Shown here: in pieces, positions 1 through 12,639 of the stretch | Layout: each line of letters begins with the position of its first letter | Numbering within the stretch: position 1 is the first letter of the stretch | NCBI GenBank assembly: GCA_013398955.1 | Contig: VWPU01019389.1 | Span: forward strand, 19,482 to 83,481 | Direction: 5' to 3' | From: Callaeas wilsoni | Lineage: Eukaryota; Chordata; Aves; Passeriformes; Callaeidae | Length of the DNA stretch: 64,000 nucleotides | Made by a program: the position numbers and the translations under genes | The notes under the pieces: generated by a model | Told to the model about the DNA's origin: nothing | What the model saw: the letters and a program-made list of their open reading frames with translations, nothing else | Databases searched by the model: none

Positions 1-2615
1 GAAGCAGCAGCATCATGAATGTCTGTCACACTAACACTCCAAATGGTGTGGAATGTGAGAAGAAAGAGGAGAAAAAAGTCAAATATGCAAAAAGTCGTTT
101 CAACAAAGAAATAAAGCAAAACTTTCCAGCTGAAGCAGAATACACTTTTTTTTTTTTTTGTTTCTAAATGCTTCCAGTGGAAGTTTTTGAACGAGGAAGA
201 AAAAACAGACATGCATGGGGTGGGGAAGAGGCCACTTGTTTCTGTGCATATTAAGTTGCCTGTACCTGGCTGGCTGGGAGCATAAATGGTGTGAGCGACT
301 GGAGAAAGCTGCAGCACTAGCTGGAGAAAGTGCAAAAAGATGTTAAGGACCATCTTAAAGTGAATACATCCTGCAGGATGGCTGGCTCCGTCGTGGAAGG
401 GGAGGACAGTGACGCAGGAACAGCAGTGTTGCGTGCATTAAACCATATGCCACCAATCCATATGGCAATGTGGTCTGAAGTGTTTCAAGGCAGTTCCAAC
501 TTGGAAAAGTCTTGAAAAGTTTTCAAATGGCATTTTTATGGTCTGCTGAAACACAAATGTCCATTTTTCATTCCACAGAGAAAGTTTATCTGGAGGAAGG
601 CGGGTGAGAGGCAGCCACCCTCAGACTCAGCTGCCTGGTTCCTGCTTCTGAGCTGGGTGAAGGAAGCGTCGCAGATTGGGGAGTGTATTTCTTCCCCAGT
701 TGTTGGCAAGCTGTGCTTTAATAGCGTCATAACAGATAGTTCATGAAGGAATATTAGCTGCAAAAATGATGCCTTTGGGAAAGAAGCTTGGAAGAGGTTT
801 TTCTGTCTAAACTTGGGAACCCAGTGTACATCTGTCCAAACCTACCTGAGGATAGAAAAGTCCGAGTGCTAGAGATCTTACCCTTCTCGCTTGAGGCACC
901 ACCACCAAGGTGGGGTGGATTTAGCTAGGGAGGGGTTTTTTCAGAGCTGGACGCCCTACACCATACTTGGGTGGGGTGCATGAAGCATCAATGTGGTAGC
1001 AAGGGATGCAGGCTCATGCTGGGGAGAAATCATGTACAGTCATGGCTTGGCAAGGGGAGAGAGGGAATGGAGGAGCAGTGATGGAAGAAGCAGCAGCATT
1101 CTCACAATGGCTGCAAGAGGTGCTGACCATGCCTCAGCATAAGCAGTCACTGGTACCCACAGCTGCTGCACTGGACTCCCAAGCATATTGCTCATGTCCT
1201 GGTGCTCCTACCCATGGTAATCATTGCAGATCCAGCGCTTTAGGGGATCTATTATTTTCTGGTTAAACAAGTCTATCTATTGTTTTAATCAGATTAGCTT
1301 TTTTTGAGCTGGTCCCTCATAAATTCAGTCCCAGCTCAGCGGAACAATCCTGGTTTTTAACTTTTAGGAGGAACATGGCTTATGATTTACCAGATAGCCA
1401 TGTCAAGCCTAAGGTAATAAAAGTCCAACCTATGTGATGTGTATGGGCTACTGTATTATAAATATTTAATAAGTTATATGGAAAAAAATAAAGTATGGGG
1501 TTACAGAAATCATATTAAAGCAACTAAGTAAATGTAAAGAAGGTTAAAGTGTCTAACTCTATATGGCATAAAGGCTAAAGCAAACCAGATCTGTTTTCTA
1601 GATACTTTTTCCATGTACAGCTGTAACTGGGCTGCATAGGAATAAAGCAAGTACTTAAAGACAGGCAAAGTAAAAAAAAAGAGATCTAAAGCATTTGGTT
1701 GGCATTGATAGCAATCATTTCAAAAAGCCCTGGAACATTTAAAGAGAATTAGAAAGGATTTTGCTGGAATCAAAGGGAGAGCACTTTCCATGGCTGGATG
1801 TGTATTTGGGTATCTGCTAACTGATTAAATCAGAGTGAACAGAACAGCCTTGATCATCCAGGACTTTTAAAACAGAAGAAAGGGGTTTTCCTGTTTGGGC
1901 TCTTTTTTCCTCACTCACACATCTTACGGTTTTCATTCTTCTGCCTACTTGATGGTAAAGTAACATTTATTTTGGCACAGAGACTTGCAGAGAGCTTTGA
2001 AAGGCCCTGCAGGTCAAGCAGCTACAGAGTGCACCAAACCCATGGGGGTGAGCAAACCTGGAAATATTTAGGCTTAGGGGTCTTTTTTTATACGTCCTAA
2101 CCTAAGTTTTGTTCTTAAGGAAGAAGTGGATATCTCCACACTCCCTTGCAATATCCATTATGAGGCAGATAGGCTCCTTGCCTTGCCACCTCACTACGTA
2201 CCATTCCTTTGGCAGCACCAATTCCATAAGCAGCTTTCCTGCTGCACAAGCCAGAAAAGGTTTTTGTGAGGACTTTGAGGTTAGTGGTGATTTACCCTTG
2301 GTATCAGCCAAGTGGAGAGAAGGGGATCAAGCATCCCTAAATCCCTGGCTTGCCCTTTCCTCCTTCACAGGGGTGGTGGTGGTGGTCTTGGCTCTTTACT
2401 CTGGTTCCCCTGGTCATCTGGGAGGGAGCTGGGATAGTGCCTTGCTTAATCAACACGTGACACTTGCGTATTTCTGTTTGTGAAAACTGTACAGAGGGGA
2501 GTGAGGCAAAACATTAGAGTCAACCTTAAGACCCACTGATGCCAAAGAGTGCATCTTCTCCCCAGTCTCCACCCTTCCCAGGTCCACTTTGGCTTGTGAA
2601 GTGTGCTGAAAACAA

Positions 2616-2667
2616 TTCCCTCTTTCCTTTTTTCTTTTTTCCTTTTCCTTTTTTTTTTTTTTTCTTT
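2616..2667. repeat. Polypyrimidine (T/C) tract
   Basis: Fifty-two consecutive pyrimidines, mostly T with CC interruptions, read directly from the sequence. Such mirror-type tracts are common low-complexity DNA. The open frames crossing it on both strands are composition artefacts (runs of F/L/S on one strand, K/R/E on the other). Confidence 0.9.
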
Positions 2668-3326
2668 AGCCTTTTCCCAGCCTAGGCAATGGATTTGGCC
2701 GGCAGAAAGTGTGGGAGAAGCAGAGAAGAGAAGAGGGGACTGTGGCAAAGGGGATGGGAGGGAGATCCTCCCCCCAAGCAAGGGCTCACATTGGTGGGGC
2801 TATTCCTATCACCCCACTCCACTCCTCCCATCCAGCCATGGATAGAGGAGGGCAAGACAGGGGATAGGATGAAATCAATAGAGTGATGAGAACTGGGTGT
2901 GGGGAGAGTTGGGGGTGGTGAGGTGAGGTATTTTCCCCTTAAATCCCAACATATATTTGATAGAAATTTTAAAGCTGGAAATCAGGGGCAAGTGTGGGAT
3001 GGATGTACTGCAAATCCAATGCAAACAGACAAATGAAACAGGCAAAGTGAAAATGAAATTACATTCACCCCCTGCTTTTCTACCACCGCTGTGTTGTCAA
3101 ATTCAGTAAACAAGCATACAGGGTAATCCAGCTCCCAACAGAGGTGGCAAGAGCCTTTCCTTTCCATTTGGTGGAAAGCCTAAGCCGTTTTTATGACAGG
3201 GAATGGATCTTCCTGTAATTTTCCCTCATGATATTTAGAAGTCATGCACAGGATCTCCAATACCCAGAAACTTACATTCTTAAAACCTTATGTGTATTCC
3301 CACTGTAACCTATGGAAGAGGAAACA

Positions 3327-3350
3327 ATCCCACATGGACTTCAGTGGGAT
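3327..3350. repeat. Possible old palindromic interspersed repeat fragment
   Basis: Seven-base arms ATCCCAC and GTGGGAT flank a centre containing GGACTTCA. This resembles the 'CCCATTGACTTCAGTGGG' core seen at the centre of old interspersed palindromic repeats in bird and reptile genomes; related-looking copies occur at about 14.33, 31.15, 36.15 and 61.0 kb here. The match is short, so chance is possible. Confidence 0.4.
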
Positions 3351-3840
3351 GCTGTGTTACCTGAAGCAGCATTTCCTGGCTCGTGCCTGGGGTATTGAGG
3401 GCACTGAGGCCACACAGCTTCTTCCATAAGTGTGACTCAGCTCCAACCTGCCATCCAGCAGCTTGGTTTTATGGAAAATTAGAAAAATCACTTCACAGTG
3501 CTGACAGAAAGCAAATAGCAGTGCAAAGAGGGCTGATTCATCTATTAAAATAGGCACCATTTTTCTTTGCAGATCACCTTTTTTTCTAATTTTTGCAGTA
3601 TTTTCCCTGCTACAACTAACATCCTAAATAACACTTACCCACCTCCCTACTACCAACAGAGAGCCTTTACAGTGCTATTGAGAACTATTTTGAAGGTACA
3701 AATCACTTGACCTAAAGACTCTCCCTGGAGTGTCAGTGCTGTGTGCTACATTTTCATTCTGCCAAACTCTTTATTTAGCACATGCTAAAGAACATTTAAC
3801 ATTTAAAGATCCCCTCTGTACATCCTCTAAATGTCTCCAT

Positions 3841-4090
3841 TCTCTGCTTGTAGATTAATATGTCTTCTGTGAAAATGAGATAATTGATTACAGAGCTGTA
3901 TTATTTACAAATGAAGTGTTGTTCATGTATTGACCTTTAATTTCTATAGCTCAATACTAGTCCTTGTACAGAGTTTTTAATTAGTGAAATGGTTACAGAA
4001 TTACAAGAAAAAAGCTTCTGTAGATGCTTTTAATAAAAGGAAACTTTAAGATGACTTGCACATTTAAAATTGAAAAACATAATATTTGAT
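3841..4090. promoter_or_regulatory. AT-rich block with homeodomain-type words (candidate conserved element)
   Basis: This roughly 250-bp block is rich in TAAT/ATTA cores, including TAATTAG-like, TTGATTACAG and CTTTTAATAAA contexts, with few repeats and no long open frame. That composition is typical of developmental enhancers in vertebrate gene deserts. The regulatory role is inferred from composition only; I cannot test conservation. Confidence 0.3.
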
Positions 4091-6794
4091 CAGGTTCTAC
4101 ATCCCAAATCTCTGGAAAGAGAAAGAAACCTCCTGCTTCCAAAGGCACCACGAGTGTAATGCAGACTGAGGGGGATGATCAGTAGACACAAGTGAGTGTC
4201 TGCCCTTCACCCTGCTCTGGTAGTTCTTCTCCACCAGGGGATTCATTTCATCCCAGTCTTCTCGATGAGCAACCAGCAAAGCCCATCTGAGCATTTCAAT
4301 ATGAATGGCACTGATAAAGTCAGGGGACTTGGGCATAATCACGGAAGCAAAGCTTCCAAAATCAGTGGCTATGGAGCACTACGAGCCATTGTCAAAGGTG
4401 CTAGAAATGCCAAAGAGGCAAAACAGCAAATTCACCCTCCTGAAGCAGGACAGGGCCACCTGACCTGTAGGCTGGATTAAATAATGGTGCACCCACAGCC
4501 TGGATGGATAGAGGCAGCCCCATCCCTGGCCATGGTGTTGCACGCCACAGCTGTGAGCTCAGGATGTCTCAAATCCAGCTGAAAGAAACATAAAGGGTAA
4601 GGCAGCAGGAAGAAAAGATGAAATATGGCATAAATACAGTCCACAGGAGTTTGAGGTTTAAGAAGAAATATGTTCTGCTTGGGAAGGGGAGGATACCCTG
4701 TGAGAGACACCAACAACCTTGGGAGAGCTTTGGATTTCAAGAAAAAACAAGAAAAACCTCTCCAGACATGAGTTTGACTTAGTCCTTGTATAAATGCTTT
4801 GGTCTGTTTGTGTCTGGCTTAGTTTGCTCTCTTAAACGAGTACTGTTTCTAGTGAAGGCAGGGATTTGGATGGGGAAGAAGCATGCTGGAGGCAGGCAGC
4901 TCTGTGGTGTGCAAGCCACGCCACTCAAGGTGCCCATTTCAGATGGCTGATCAAAGGCAGAGATGCTCACAACACACAGGGAGCATAAACCATTGCAATG
5001 CTTTAATTTCCACTAATAGAGTCAGACAAACAACAACAAAAACAACAACAAAAATTATCTAAATTTACCCGGACAATGTTCTCCTAATAAAACTCCAAAC
5101 AGGCAGAGCTCAGGTTGATTCCACCATCCTTCCCCAGGAGGGTGAAGGAGGATTTTCCTCATGGACTTCGATATATTCAGATTCATGAATAAAAATATAT
5201 GAAACATAAAGCAAATCATTTAATTTCTCAGTAACAATGATGTTAGTTACAGCTATAAAACAAATCTTGTAACTGCAGAAGAGAGATTTTTTAAAATCTT
5301 TTTATTAATTCAACAGAAGGATATTAAAAATGTCTGTCATTACGAGTCTGCAGAAAAGTATTAGGTTCGAATAAGGTCATTGAGGAAGGATAGAGGAAAG
5401 TAAGGGGGGGAAGGCTTTAAGCACTTTTTCAGCATCCTGTGTATACAGACAAATAGCACATATCAGTCTTCAGAGGGTCTGTTTTGGGGAACCTTCACCC
5501 CAATACACATGGTCACGTGTAACATCCACTGAACTTATGAGAAAAGCCTCACATCATCATCTTTCAGCGCTCTTTGGGAAGTGTGAGCTTGCTGCTTGGA
5601 CAGCTGAATTGTTTGCAACCTGTAGTTTATCTGAGGCATCTCAGGTACTATTTTTTTGTTAAGGGGCTGGTCATGTTCCCCTCTTTATCATCATCTTCTG
5701 GCCTAGTGATGATGCCCTGTTCTTACTGAACAGTCACTCCTATTCAATGATATTGCAAGAAACAAAATTAAGTGTATATTCAAAGCAGCTGAAACAATTC
5801 TGCTGTTTACTGTCAGGTCTACCACACAAGGTAAATCATACTTCTATGACACTAGCCGTGGTATAATTTTGCAGAAGGTGGCAGCAGTCTTTGGGCAGCC
5901 CCAGCTTGTGGCTGTCCCCTTGTCTGTGCAGAAAAGTCCCTAAGCAGGGCCCATCCACCTCACATGATCAAATTTTTAGCCTTTGTCACATCTGAAAATA
6001 GGAGAGTGGGGGTTCTGCTGCTTCTTGAACACAATATATCCCATACATCCAGCTTTCTGGGCTAAGCAGGATGCAGGGACCTCTCAGATGTGGAGCCAAT
6101 AGGGAGCACTCTGGCTACCTGGGATTTTATAAATCTTTCAGCTATCAGTCTTTCAGAGCTCCAAATGCAAAATCCAGCAGCCCGGGATATCATGTGGATT
6201 TATGACTTGGGATTTATGAACTGGTCTGGATAAAATAAGAACTGCTTGACTTTTTCTTTTTCTTTTTTTTTAGTATGAGAAAACGAAATAATAAAAAATG
6301 AAGCTTTGATTCTTTTTTCCCTTTTCAAAGCTTGTTGTTTATACAAATGTGGATGTCTTGTATATATCCAATTATTTTGATTTTTCTTCTTATCTGTGTG
6401 CTTTCTGGGGCTGGAAGCAGAACAGAGAACAAGCAATGCTGCTCTCACATGGTTTCCTGCCTGACAGAAATATCCTGAAAAATCATGGTTTTAGGGCACT
6501 CCCAGCCCTTCTCCCAAAGTTAGGAAAGGTGCTCATAAATGTTTAAGAAGGTTTCTGGATGTTTCCAAGCAGTGGGATAGCTCCTCACCATACTGCTGCC
6601 CCAGCTCTCACCCACTGTCATCACTTTTTTCCTTAAATAATTTTGCAGCTCATTTTATTTTTCATTTGATGCACGCTGAGTTTTTATTATAGGTATATAT
6701 GCATGCCCACATATATCTACACAACCACATGCCTATTTACAGCTGCATAAACGTAACACATATATGTTTATGAGAGAGTATTATGGATGGTGTG
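4091..6794. other. Unique non-coding sequence, no gene seen
   Basis: No coding region, RNA gene or transposon is recognised. A CAA-rich microsatellite lies at 5025-5054 and a G8 run near 5404. The sequence from 5.1 to 5.4 kb is AT-rich without distinct motifs. Open frames of 60-95 codons on both strands show no family resemblance. Confidence 0.6.
5025..5054. repeat. (CAA)n microsatellite, imperfect
   Basis: A thirty-base run of CAA/CAAAA units read directly. It is a short imperfect array with no special context. Confidence 0.85.
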
Positions 6795-6795
6795 T

Positions 6796-6860
6796 ATAAA
6801 GGTTGGACTAGATGATCTTCGAGATCTCTTCCAACCTTAATGATTCTCTATTTCCATTAT
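6796..6860 (+). mobile_element. CR1 LINE 3' tail fragment
   Basis: The segment reads GGTTGGACTAGATGATCTTC, continues with a CTCTTCCAACCTT word, and ends in ATTCT-type degenerate repeats (about 6831-6860). This is the standard 3' end of avian CR1 retrotransposons, whose 3' terminus is a short ATTCTATG-like repeat rather than poly(A). Only the last 60 or so bases are recognisable, as expected from the strong 5' truncation of CR1. The upstream boundary is uncertain; the element is old and non-coding. Confidence 0.85.
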
Positions 6861-9760
6861 TCTATTAATTCTTTTATTAAAAACAAATACAGACTATCTG
6901 GTTTTTGTTACTAGTGAACTGTATATATTTTGCATGAGAGCCCATCCCAAAGGAATTTCTAGTCTTACCTGTAGCTCGTGACCTTCCTTTCAATATTTCT
7001 CATTTTACACAAAAAAAAAGAGATGGTATTTACTTTGGTCAAGAAGAAAACATGTCAGATATATTTTTGCCCTCTCTTCTCATTGACCCTTTCATACCTC
7101 TGTTCACAGTTTCTGAATAATTTTCTTCCTGCAATCCTTGAATTCTGTTCATTCTTTTATGGATCAAGGTATCCCTTAGGAAAAAGCCACCTAATAAATA
7201 CCTCCAGTCTTTCAACCTCCCACCTTCCCCATCCCCTTGGGCGCAGTATTCACATGCTAGCACTGCCAGACCATGCCAACACATCCACTCCAGGTTGCTG
7301 AAACTTTTGCACGCACTCTTCACCTCCTCACACCTCGAGCTGACACCATGTAGATGCTGGCACTGCTGTGCTTAACCTCCACATGAGACCTGTACACCCC
7401 AGTAAGTATCTCCTCAGGCTTCTGACAACCTCTTCAGAAGGGAAGGGGCTGTGCAGGGAGAAAAGGCCGGGAGGGCACATGAGGAAGGGTGCTCCCACCT
7501 CTTCTCCTGGTGGTGCCCCAGCCACAGAGGCAATGCCACAGCAGCACTGAGGGACTGGGGACAATGCTCCTGGAGCAGCTTAGTTTTGCTCTGCCCATGA
7601 AGGACAAGCTTTTACATCACCTTTACTGCCTGAATAACCTAGTGTGGGGGTGTTTATCACACCAAGGAGTTCAAGTCATCCAACCAAACCCTCTCAGCTC
7701 CTATCCTGAGAGCCATAGCATGGAAATGCAACAGACTCAGTCTAAGAAATGCCAGCAACTTACTCTTTGTGAGTCTGAAGGAAAATGTGCTGTTTTGTTT
7801 CTAATTACTGCAAATTCAGGGTGAAGTTTTTTTCAGCATGACTTGCAGCCCAGGAATAATTTGATTTGGAGATTTTCTTTCAATAAAATTAAGGAGCCCA
7901 GATCATGTCTCAGAGCTAGATATAAATTGCTGCTTAAAAAAAAAAAAGATCCAAAATTATATTGGTTTTTAATTATTCCGTATGAATTTTCCAATTGCCA
8001 TCTCTTTTTAAGCTCAGAAGTTACGTGGTGAGCAACCAGGTTTGGGATAGGGAGGCTAGGAGAATACTCTCTGCCTTAGCATCTCCCTAACCTCAGCTTT
8101 GGTTAAGAAAGTTTGCTGAGAATTTCATGTGAATTAATGAAATTTAATTAGCAGTTAGGGTGGTGGTGTTTGGAAATATCTTTCCAGTTTTCACCCCACT
8201 GAGCATCTGTATCCCTGGTATCTCAGGTATCCACTGCAGTTCCCATTCAGGCACTGGAGACATTTTGGGGGCAGTGTTTTTCTCCTCTGCAGGCCTTTTT
8301 CTGTCCACTTTTCACATCACTGGAAGCTGGAGAAGAACAGGTGGCTCTCGTTGTGACACCAAGGATGTGGTACCCACACCAGAGCAGATGCTCGCAGGAG
8401 CTGGGGAGGGTGGTGGAGCAGCAGTTGTCTCTCACTCATCTCTCTGCAGCACCCAACACCAACAAAACCCACTACACATTGTGTGCCAAAAGCATCTTCA
8501 CTTGGCTGCTTGGTCCTGGTACGTGGCTCCTGCTCTCCCCTAGTCCTGGTACCATCTCTGGCATGGTCCATTAAAAATTATCTCTCCATCAGAGAGCAAG
8601 GGAGGGGGTTGGGGGCAGGCTCTGGTGCAAGGCACTAAGTGTCTGGACCCTGCTAAGTTCAAAGGCAGCCTCCCTCCCACCCCGAGGAGGGATGTAGCCG
8701 GCCAGAGGATGGCTGGAGGCCACACAGACGGGAAGGTATGTAACAATCCATTTATCACTTTGCAAATATTAGTGCTGCTTGCATTTGCTGCAGCAATATT
8801 TCTTCTTGGAAATTGGTGAAGTGAGTAATAACAATGTTATTTATTCTAAGACCTTGGAACTGAGAAGCAATAACAGGGGGACTGTTCCTTTGAAAGCTTC
8901 GGAGGTGCAGGAAATAAAATGGGGGGGGGGAGAGGGAGGACGGGGGGTAGACCAACAAAGATCTGGAGGAGAGAAAGCCATCAAAATCCTATGTTTAATT
9001 TCTTTTTCCCAAAGGTAATAAAATGCTTTTTGTAATGATTTTTATATAAACTAGGTGGGGTGGGAAGAAGGGTGAGCATTTCAGATTCATCTCTGGCTGG
9101 AACATCCTGCAAGGTAGCAGGGCATACAGCTTGGGTTTGGAGTCTAGCAAAGAACCTCCTTCAACACAGAGTCTTGTGGTTCTCTTCTTTCATTTTTTTT
9201 TCTTTTCCCCCTCGCCTTCCCCTTACATCCCTTATCTGAATATATAAGGCTGCCCTTTGCTCAGATTTATGGGTTGGGGCAGCACTGTGTGTATTTACAG
9301 TCTCCTGACCTGCAGACCTACAGCTGAACAAGAGCAGGAGGAAACCAGGGCCTGTTCCATAAACAGAGACAGATACGTGGGGGAGGCAGCAGGAATTGTG
9401 AGCAGCACTTAACATTTTTAACTATTTGGCCAAGCCAAGGAGTTAGTGATTAGATTAGAGGCAAAGAAAAATGAGAAGCAGGGTTAAAGATTTAGGGAAG
9501 GTGGGGGAAAAGGACAGCAACAACCAACAGAGGCCCCGGGTTTGGCATGGGGAGAAATTAAAAGTTATTGGAATGTTATAAAATGTTTTCCAGGGTAAAA
9601 GGGAAGAAATGAAAGCAAATCTCCAAAGCATTTTAATCAAGTTATGCTTTCCTTGGGTAGAGCCAAATAGCACTTTTCAAGTCTGATTACCTTTTGAGGA
9701 GGTAGATTACTTACTCTGTGTTTATTCAGGTATTAATTGCCTCAGATAAGGTAAAAAAGC
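6861..9760. other. Unique non-coding sequence, no gene seen
   Basis: Somewhat more GC-rich than its surroundings (7.2-8.7 kb) but without a supportable gene. Overlapping open frames of 60-127 codons occur on both strands at 7.3-8.8 kb; none carries recognisable domains, and their overlap in several frames is typical of chance in stop-poor DNA. An A12 run lies near 7937 and a strong G-rich motif at 8921-8947. Confidence 0.55.
8921..8947 (+). other. G-quadruplex-type motif
   Basis: G runs on the plus strand: G10 (8921-8930), GGG (8934-8936), GG (8938-8939) and G6 (8942-8947). These satisfy the usual four-run G3+N1-7 pattern, using the G10 run as two tracts. Folding is predicted from pattern only. 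It lies in unannotated sequence, so no role is assigned. Confidence 0.6.
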
Positions 9761-9909
9761 CCCTTACTCAATGATAATAAATATTTCTTAAGTCCGTATC
9801 TATGAGTTGGTTTGTCAGTAGAAATTCACTGCAGATGAGAAAATATTTCAAAGGGGCCAGAGCATTACTCGGCTTCTCAGAGGCAAAGGCAGCAAAAGTG
9901 CCAACAACC

Positions 9910-10212
9910 TGGAAAATAAATATATGAAATGCAACGTATGTAGGGGTCACAATATAGCATAAGTATATCAACATGATGAACAGCTTTGATGAAAATGGTA
10001 AACAAAACCACCCTCTCTTCCTGTGGCTTGTTTTACATTGCAATAAACCACTGACTCTATAACCTATCAGAACATGCTGAGATTTTATGCATCATTTCCA
10101 ACTACTATTTGAACATTTGGTTTAGACTAGTCATGAACCATAATTAATGGGATTTTTTGTGTGTGTGTCCTGATAAAAAGCAAGCTTTATTGTATTTTAT
10201 TACCTGTTGGTC
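9910..10212. promoter_or_regulatory. Duplicated non-coding element, copy A
   Basis: This element has a second, diverged copy at 11101-11516 in the same orientation. Exactly shared words in the same order include a 16-bp word (9975-9990 versus 11194-11209) and a 20-bp word (10026-10045 versus 11244-11263). The order continues through an AACATTTG-type word (about 10110 versus 11338), a TCATG word (10131 versus 11359) and ACCTGTTGGTC (10202-10212 versus 11506-11516). Over the central 120 bp or so the two copies are about three quarters identical by eye. There is no shared open frame, so this is not a coding duplication. An enhancer-type role is inferred; an old exapted transposon present twice is the main alternative. 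Confidence 0.7.
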
Positions 10213-10215
10213 CAA

Positions 10216-11095
10216 AGCTCCATATAGATGATGTAAATTCATTGTAGGTTTTAGGCTGGGGAAATAGAGGAGATGGGGGGTTTGCACATGACTATGATGA
10301 ATTAGCGTTTACAATTTCTAATCAAACCCAGAAGTTTAGCTTGAGATGCCCCATCCAAATTTTCTTTTCTCCTGTGAGTGAGTTGGTAGCGATGGGACAC
10401 AGAGATTTTGGCCCAGCTCAGCCTGCCAGGAGGAAAGGGGGAAAAAACCCCCAACAACCCAGGCACCACAAAGACCATGGAGATGAATGGCTCTATTTTA
10501 TGAGCCATAAAAGTTTTATTCATCTTGACACCGAAACAGGTTTAGGCAGTGAGTTGACACGCCTTAAATAAATAAGTGGAATTAATTCCCCAGCTCTTGA
10601 AACAATAGCAGCGTGCCCGTAACGCTGAGAGCTGCCCCGTTGTTTCCCGTTGCTGCTTGATATTGATATTATTTGTGGGTTGTTTTTTTTTTCCTCTGGG
10701 GCCTGGTTGCTCCACTTCAGATTCTTCCCCTGTTTTATTAGAGGTTGAAAAAGGTTCAAGACCTGGTTGTACCACTGCTCCCACCGACAGCTAAAGAACC
10801 AGTTTGGCGTCTGGTTTGTCTGTTGTTTTACTGCTGACCTTCAAATCAACTTTCCCCCCTGACCCCAGGAGACATCTATCATGACAAGAGGCTGTTTAAC
10901 ACAAATGGTGCCCATTTATAGGGGAAGAGAGTCAGAAGATTTCCTTGGTTGTTGGTTTTTTTGTTTTCTTTTTTTTTTTTAATGAAGAATTTGGTTTTTT
11001 CACCCCTCTTTTCTCAGTCACCACAGGTGAAATCCCTCCTAGCAGCTGGCTTATGAAATAATGCGAGGGGAGGCCTTAATGAGCTGAAAGCACCC
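10216..11095. other. Spacer between the two element copies
   Basis: Unique sequence between copies A and B with no gene. It includes T-rich runs near 10682 and 10965 and no recognisable transposon that would explain the flanking duplication. Confidence 0.5.
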
Positions 11096-11100
11096 TCAGC

Positions 11101-11516
11101 TGGAGATAAATATATGCAAATGAGATGCACAAACAAAGGAGCCCGGACAGAGAAATATCTGCAATTCCAGCAAAATGCTGCCTGCAGCTAGAAGATGAAC
11201 AGCTTTGATAAAATGGTAACAAAAAGCACCTTTTTCTCCTCCAGCTTGTTTTACATTGCAATAGAGCATTGTTATTGTAACCCATTGGAGCATGCAGAGG
11301 TTTTCTGCCGCTTCAAAAAAAAAAAGAAAACCTGTTTAAACATTTGTTTTTAAGGCATTCATGGGCTATGAGCAATGTGATAGCTTGGAGTTTTTAGGTG
11401 GCTTGGGGTGGGTTTTTTTGGGGGTGTCGGTTTGGTCATGGTGGGTATTTTGGGTGTGTCTTTTTTAAAGCTATTTTTAATATATATATTTTTAATATAT
11501 GTTTTACCTGTTGGTC
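11101..11516. promoter_or_regulatory. Duplicated non-coding element, copy B
   Basis: This is the partner of copy A, about 1.2 kb downstream and in direct orientation. The strongest similarity is in the core at 11194-11310; a TGGA-ATAAATATATG-like word at 11101-11116 matches the left end of copy A (9910-9924). Copy B is longer because of extra sequence at about 11125-11190 and a low-complexity A-rich, T-rich and TA-rich stretch at 11315-11500. The two sharply conserved words suggest the core is constrained in both copies, but only cross-species alignment can show this. Confidence 0.7.
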
Positions 11517-11739
11517 TCTCTCTGACTCGGGTTGCTGGTGATTTTGGTCATGATATTTTGCAAGGGGGAAGGCAAGGTGGGGGTGGCTGTGGCTTCTCAA
11601 AAAAAAAAAAAAAATCCAAGTTTCGCTTTCAAATTTGGAGGGAAAATCCAAGTTGACAAGTAGTAAGAAGCAGCTCGGGGCTGGGGGGAGAAGAGGGGAA
11701 AAAATCCAGACTTGAACATTCACCAAGCAGCACCCAAAC

Positions 11740-12600
11740 AGGCAGCTTTAATGAAAGCAATCAAGCCTCGGAGCTAATTCAAAGACAGACATCTAACATG
11801 CTGATTTTAATAAGCTTTTAAAAGGCAATCTCTAACTTTTAAAAGTCGCTCTTTTTAATTTAATTGAGGGGTTTTTTTGGTTTATATATTGCCAAAACAA
11901 ACGCAGTCACTAGAATATGTTTTCAATATGTATAAGTAGCATATCTAGAAAATGTTTTAAATTAGCCCCATATTTTGAGGGGAGAGGGAGAGGGTGGAGG
12001 AAGAAAAGAAAGAGGCTTACTTGGGATGAGTCAAAGACATTTTCCAGGGGTCATCATGTCAAAATAATACCTTTATCTTCTCATCCTTGCCTTTATGAAT
12101 CCTCCTGTGTGAATGTATGGATGCCTCTTTACCTATAGGCTTCTTCAGAAAACAACCCCGACCGATTGTCTCTCGGAGAGAGGCAAACCTGCCTTTGTAA
12201 AAGGCAGAGGAGAAAAAGGCAGAGAAAATACAGTGCTGTTTAACTTTAAACCTTGTGATATCATTAAATAGATCATTATGGATTTATAAATGGAGGGTAA
12301 GCACTATAAAGTTTAGAGGGCCCTTTACTTCAGGCACTAACCACAATTTTTATATCTGGCAAGAAGAAGAAAAATAGACTTACCTTTAAGGAAAAAAATT
12401 CCCCTTTTTCTTTGGCACTTACAGATGTTAGAGCAGACAAGTGTCGGATTTCCCAATGTCAAGAAGATTTCCTAATTTCTCACAGCCTTCTCCTGTTGCA
12501 TATTTGGCCCGATGTGGGAATCATCAATTTAATTTGTGGGGCTGCGCACTGGAAATCAAGATATACGTGTACATTTGCTTTAATGAACCCTAAAACCTGA
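11740..12600. promoter_or_regulatory. AT-rich regulatory-looking blocks
   Basis: Three blocks (about 11740-11880, 12240-12330 and 12410-12600) are repeat-poor and AT-rich with words such as GCTAATT, TTTAATTTAATTGA, ATCATTATGG and CATCAATTTAATTTG. These are compatible with homeodomain-rich enhancer DNA and follow directly on the duplicated elements. No coding potential is visible. Function is inferred from composition only. Confidence 0.3.
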
Positions 12601-12639
12601 CAGGGAGCTCTCTGCTCGCAGTTGCCCTAAGCTCAGGAT

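Larger units (their letters stand above)
1..3840. other. Unique non-coding sequence, no gene seen
   Basis: This stretch has no supportable gene on either strand. Short open frames are present but lack recognisable domains, and several run through low-complexity sequence. It contains a T14 run (146-159), a 52-bp pure pyrimidine tract (2616-2667) and a short inverted repeat (3327-3350, listed separately). I see no transposon of recognisable family. Unspliced or spliced non-coding RNA cannot be excluded from sequence alone. Confidence 0.6.

Noticed and set aside
4228..4245. CTCF-like word CCACCAGGGG
   Set aside because: The second half of the CTCF core (GGCRC) is missing, so it is only a partial match.
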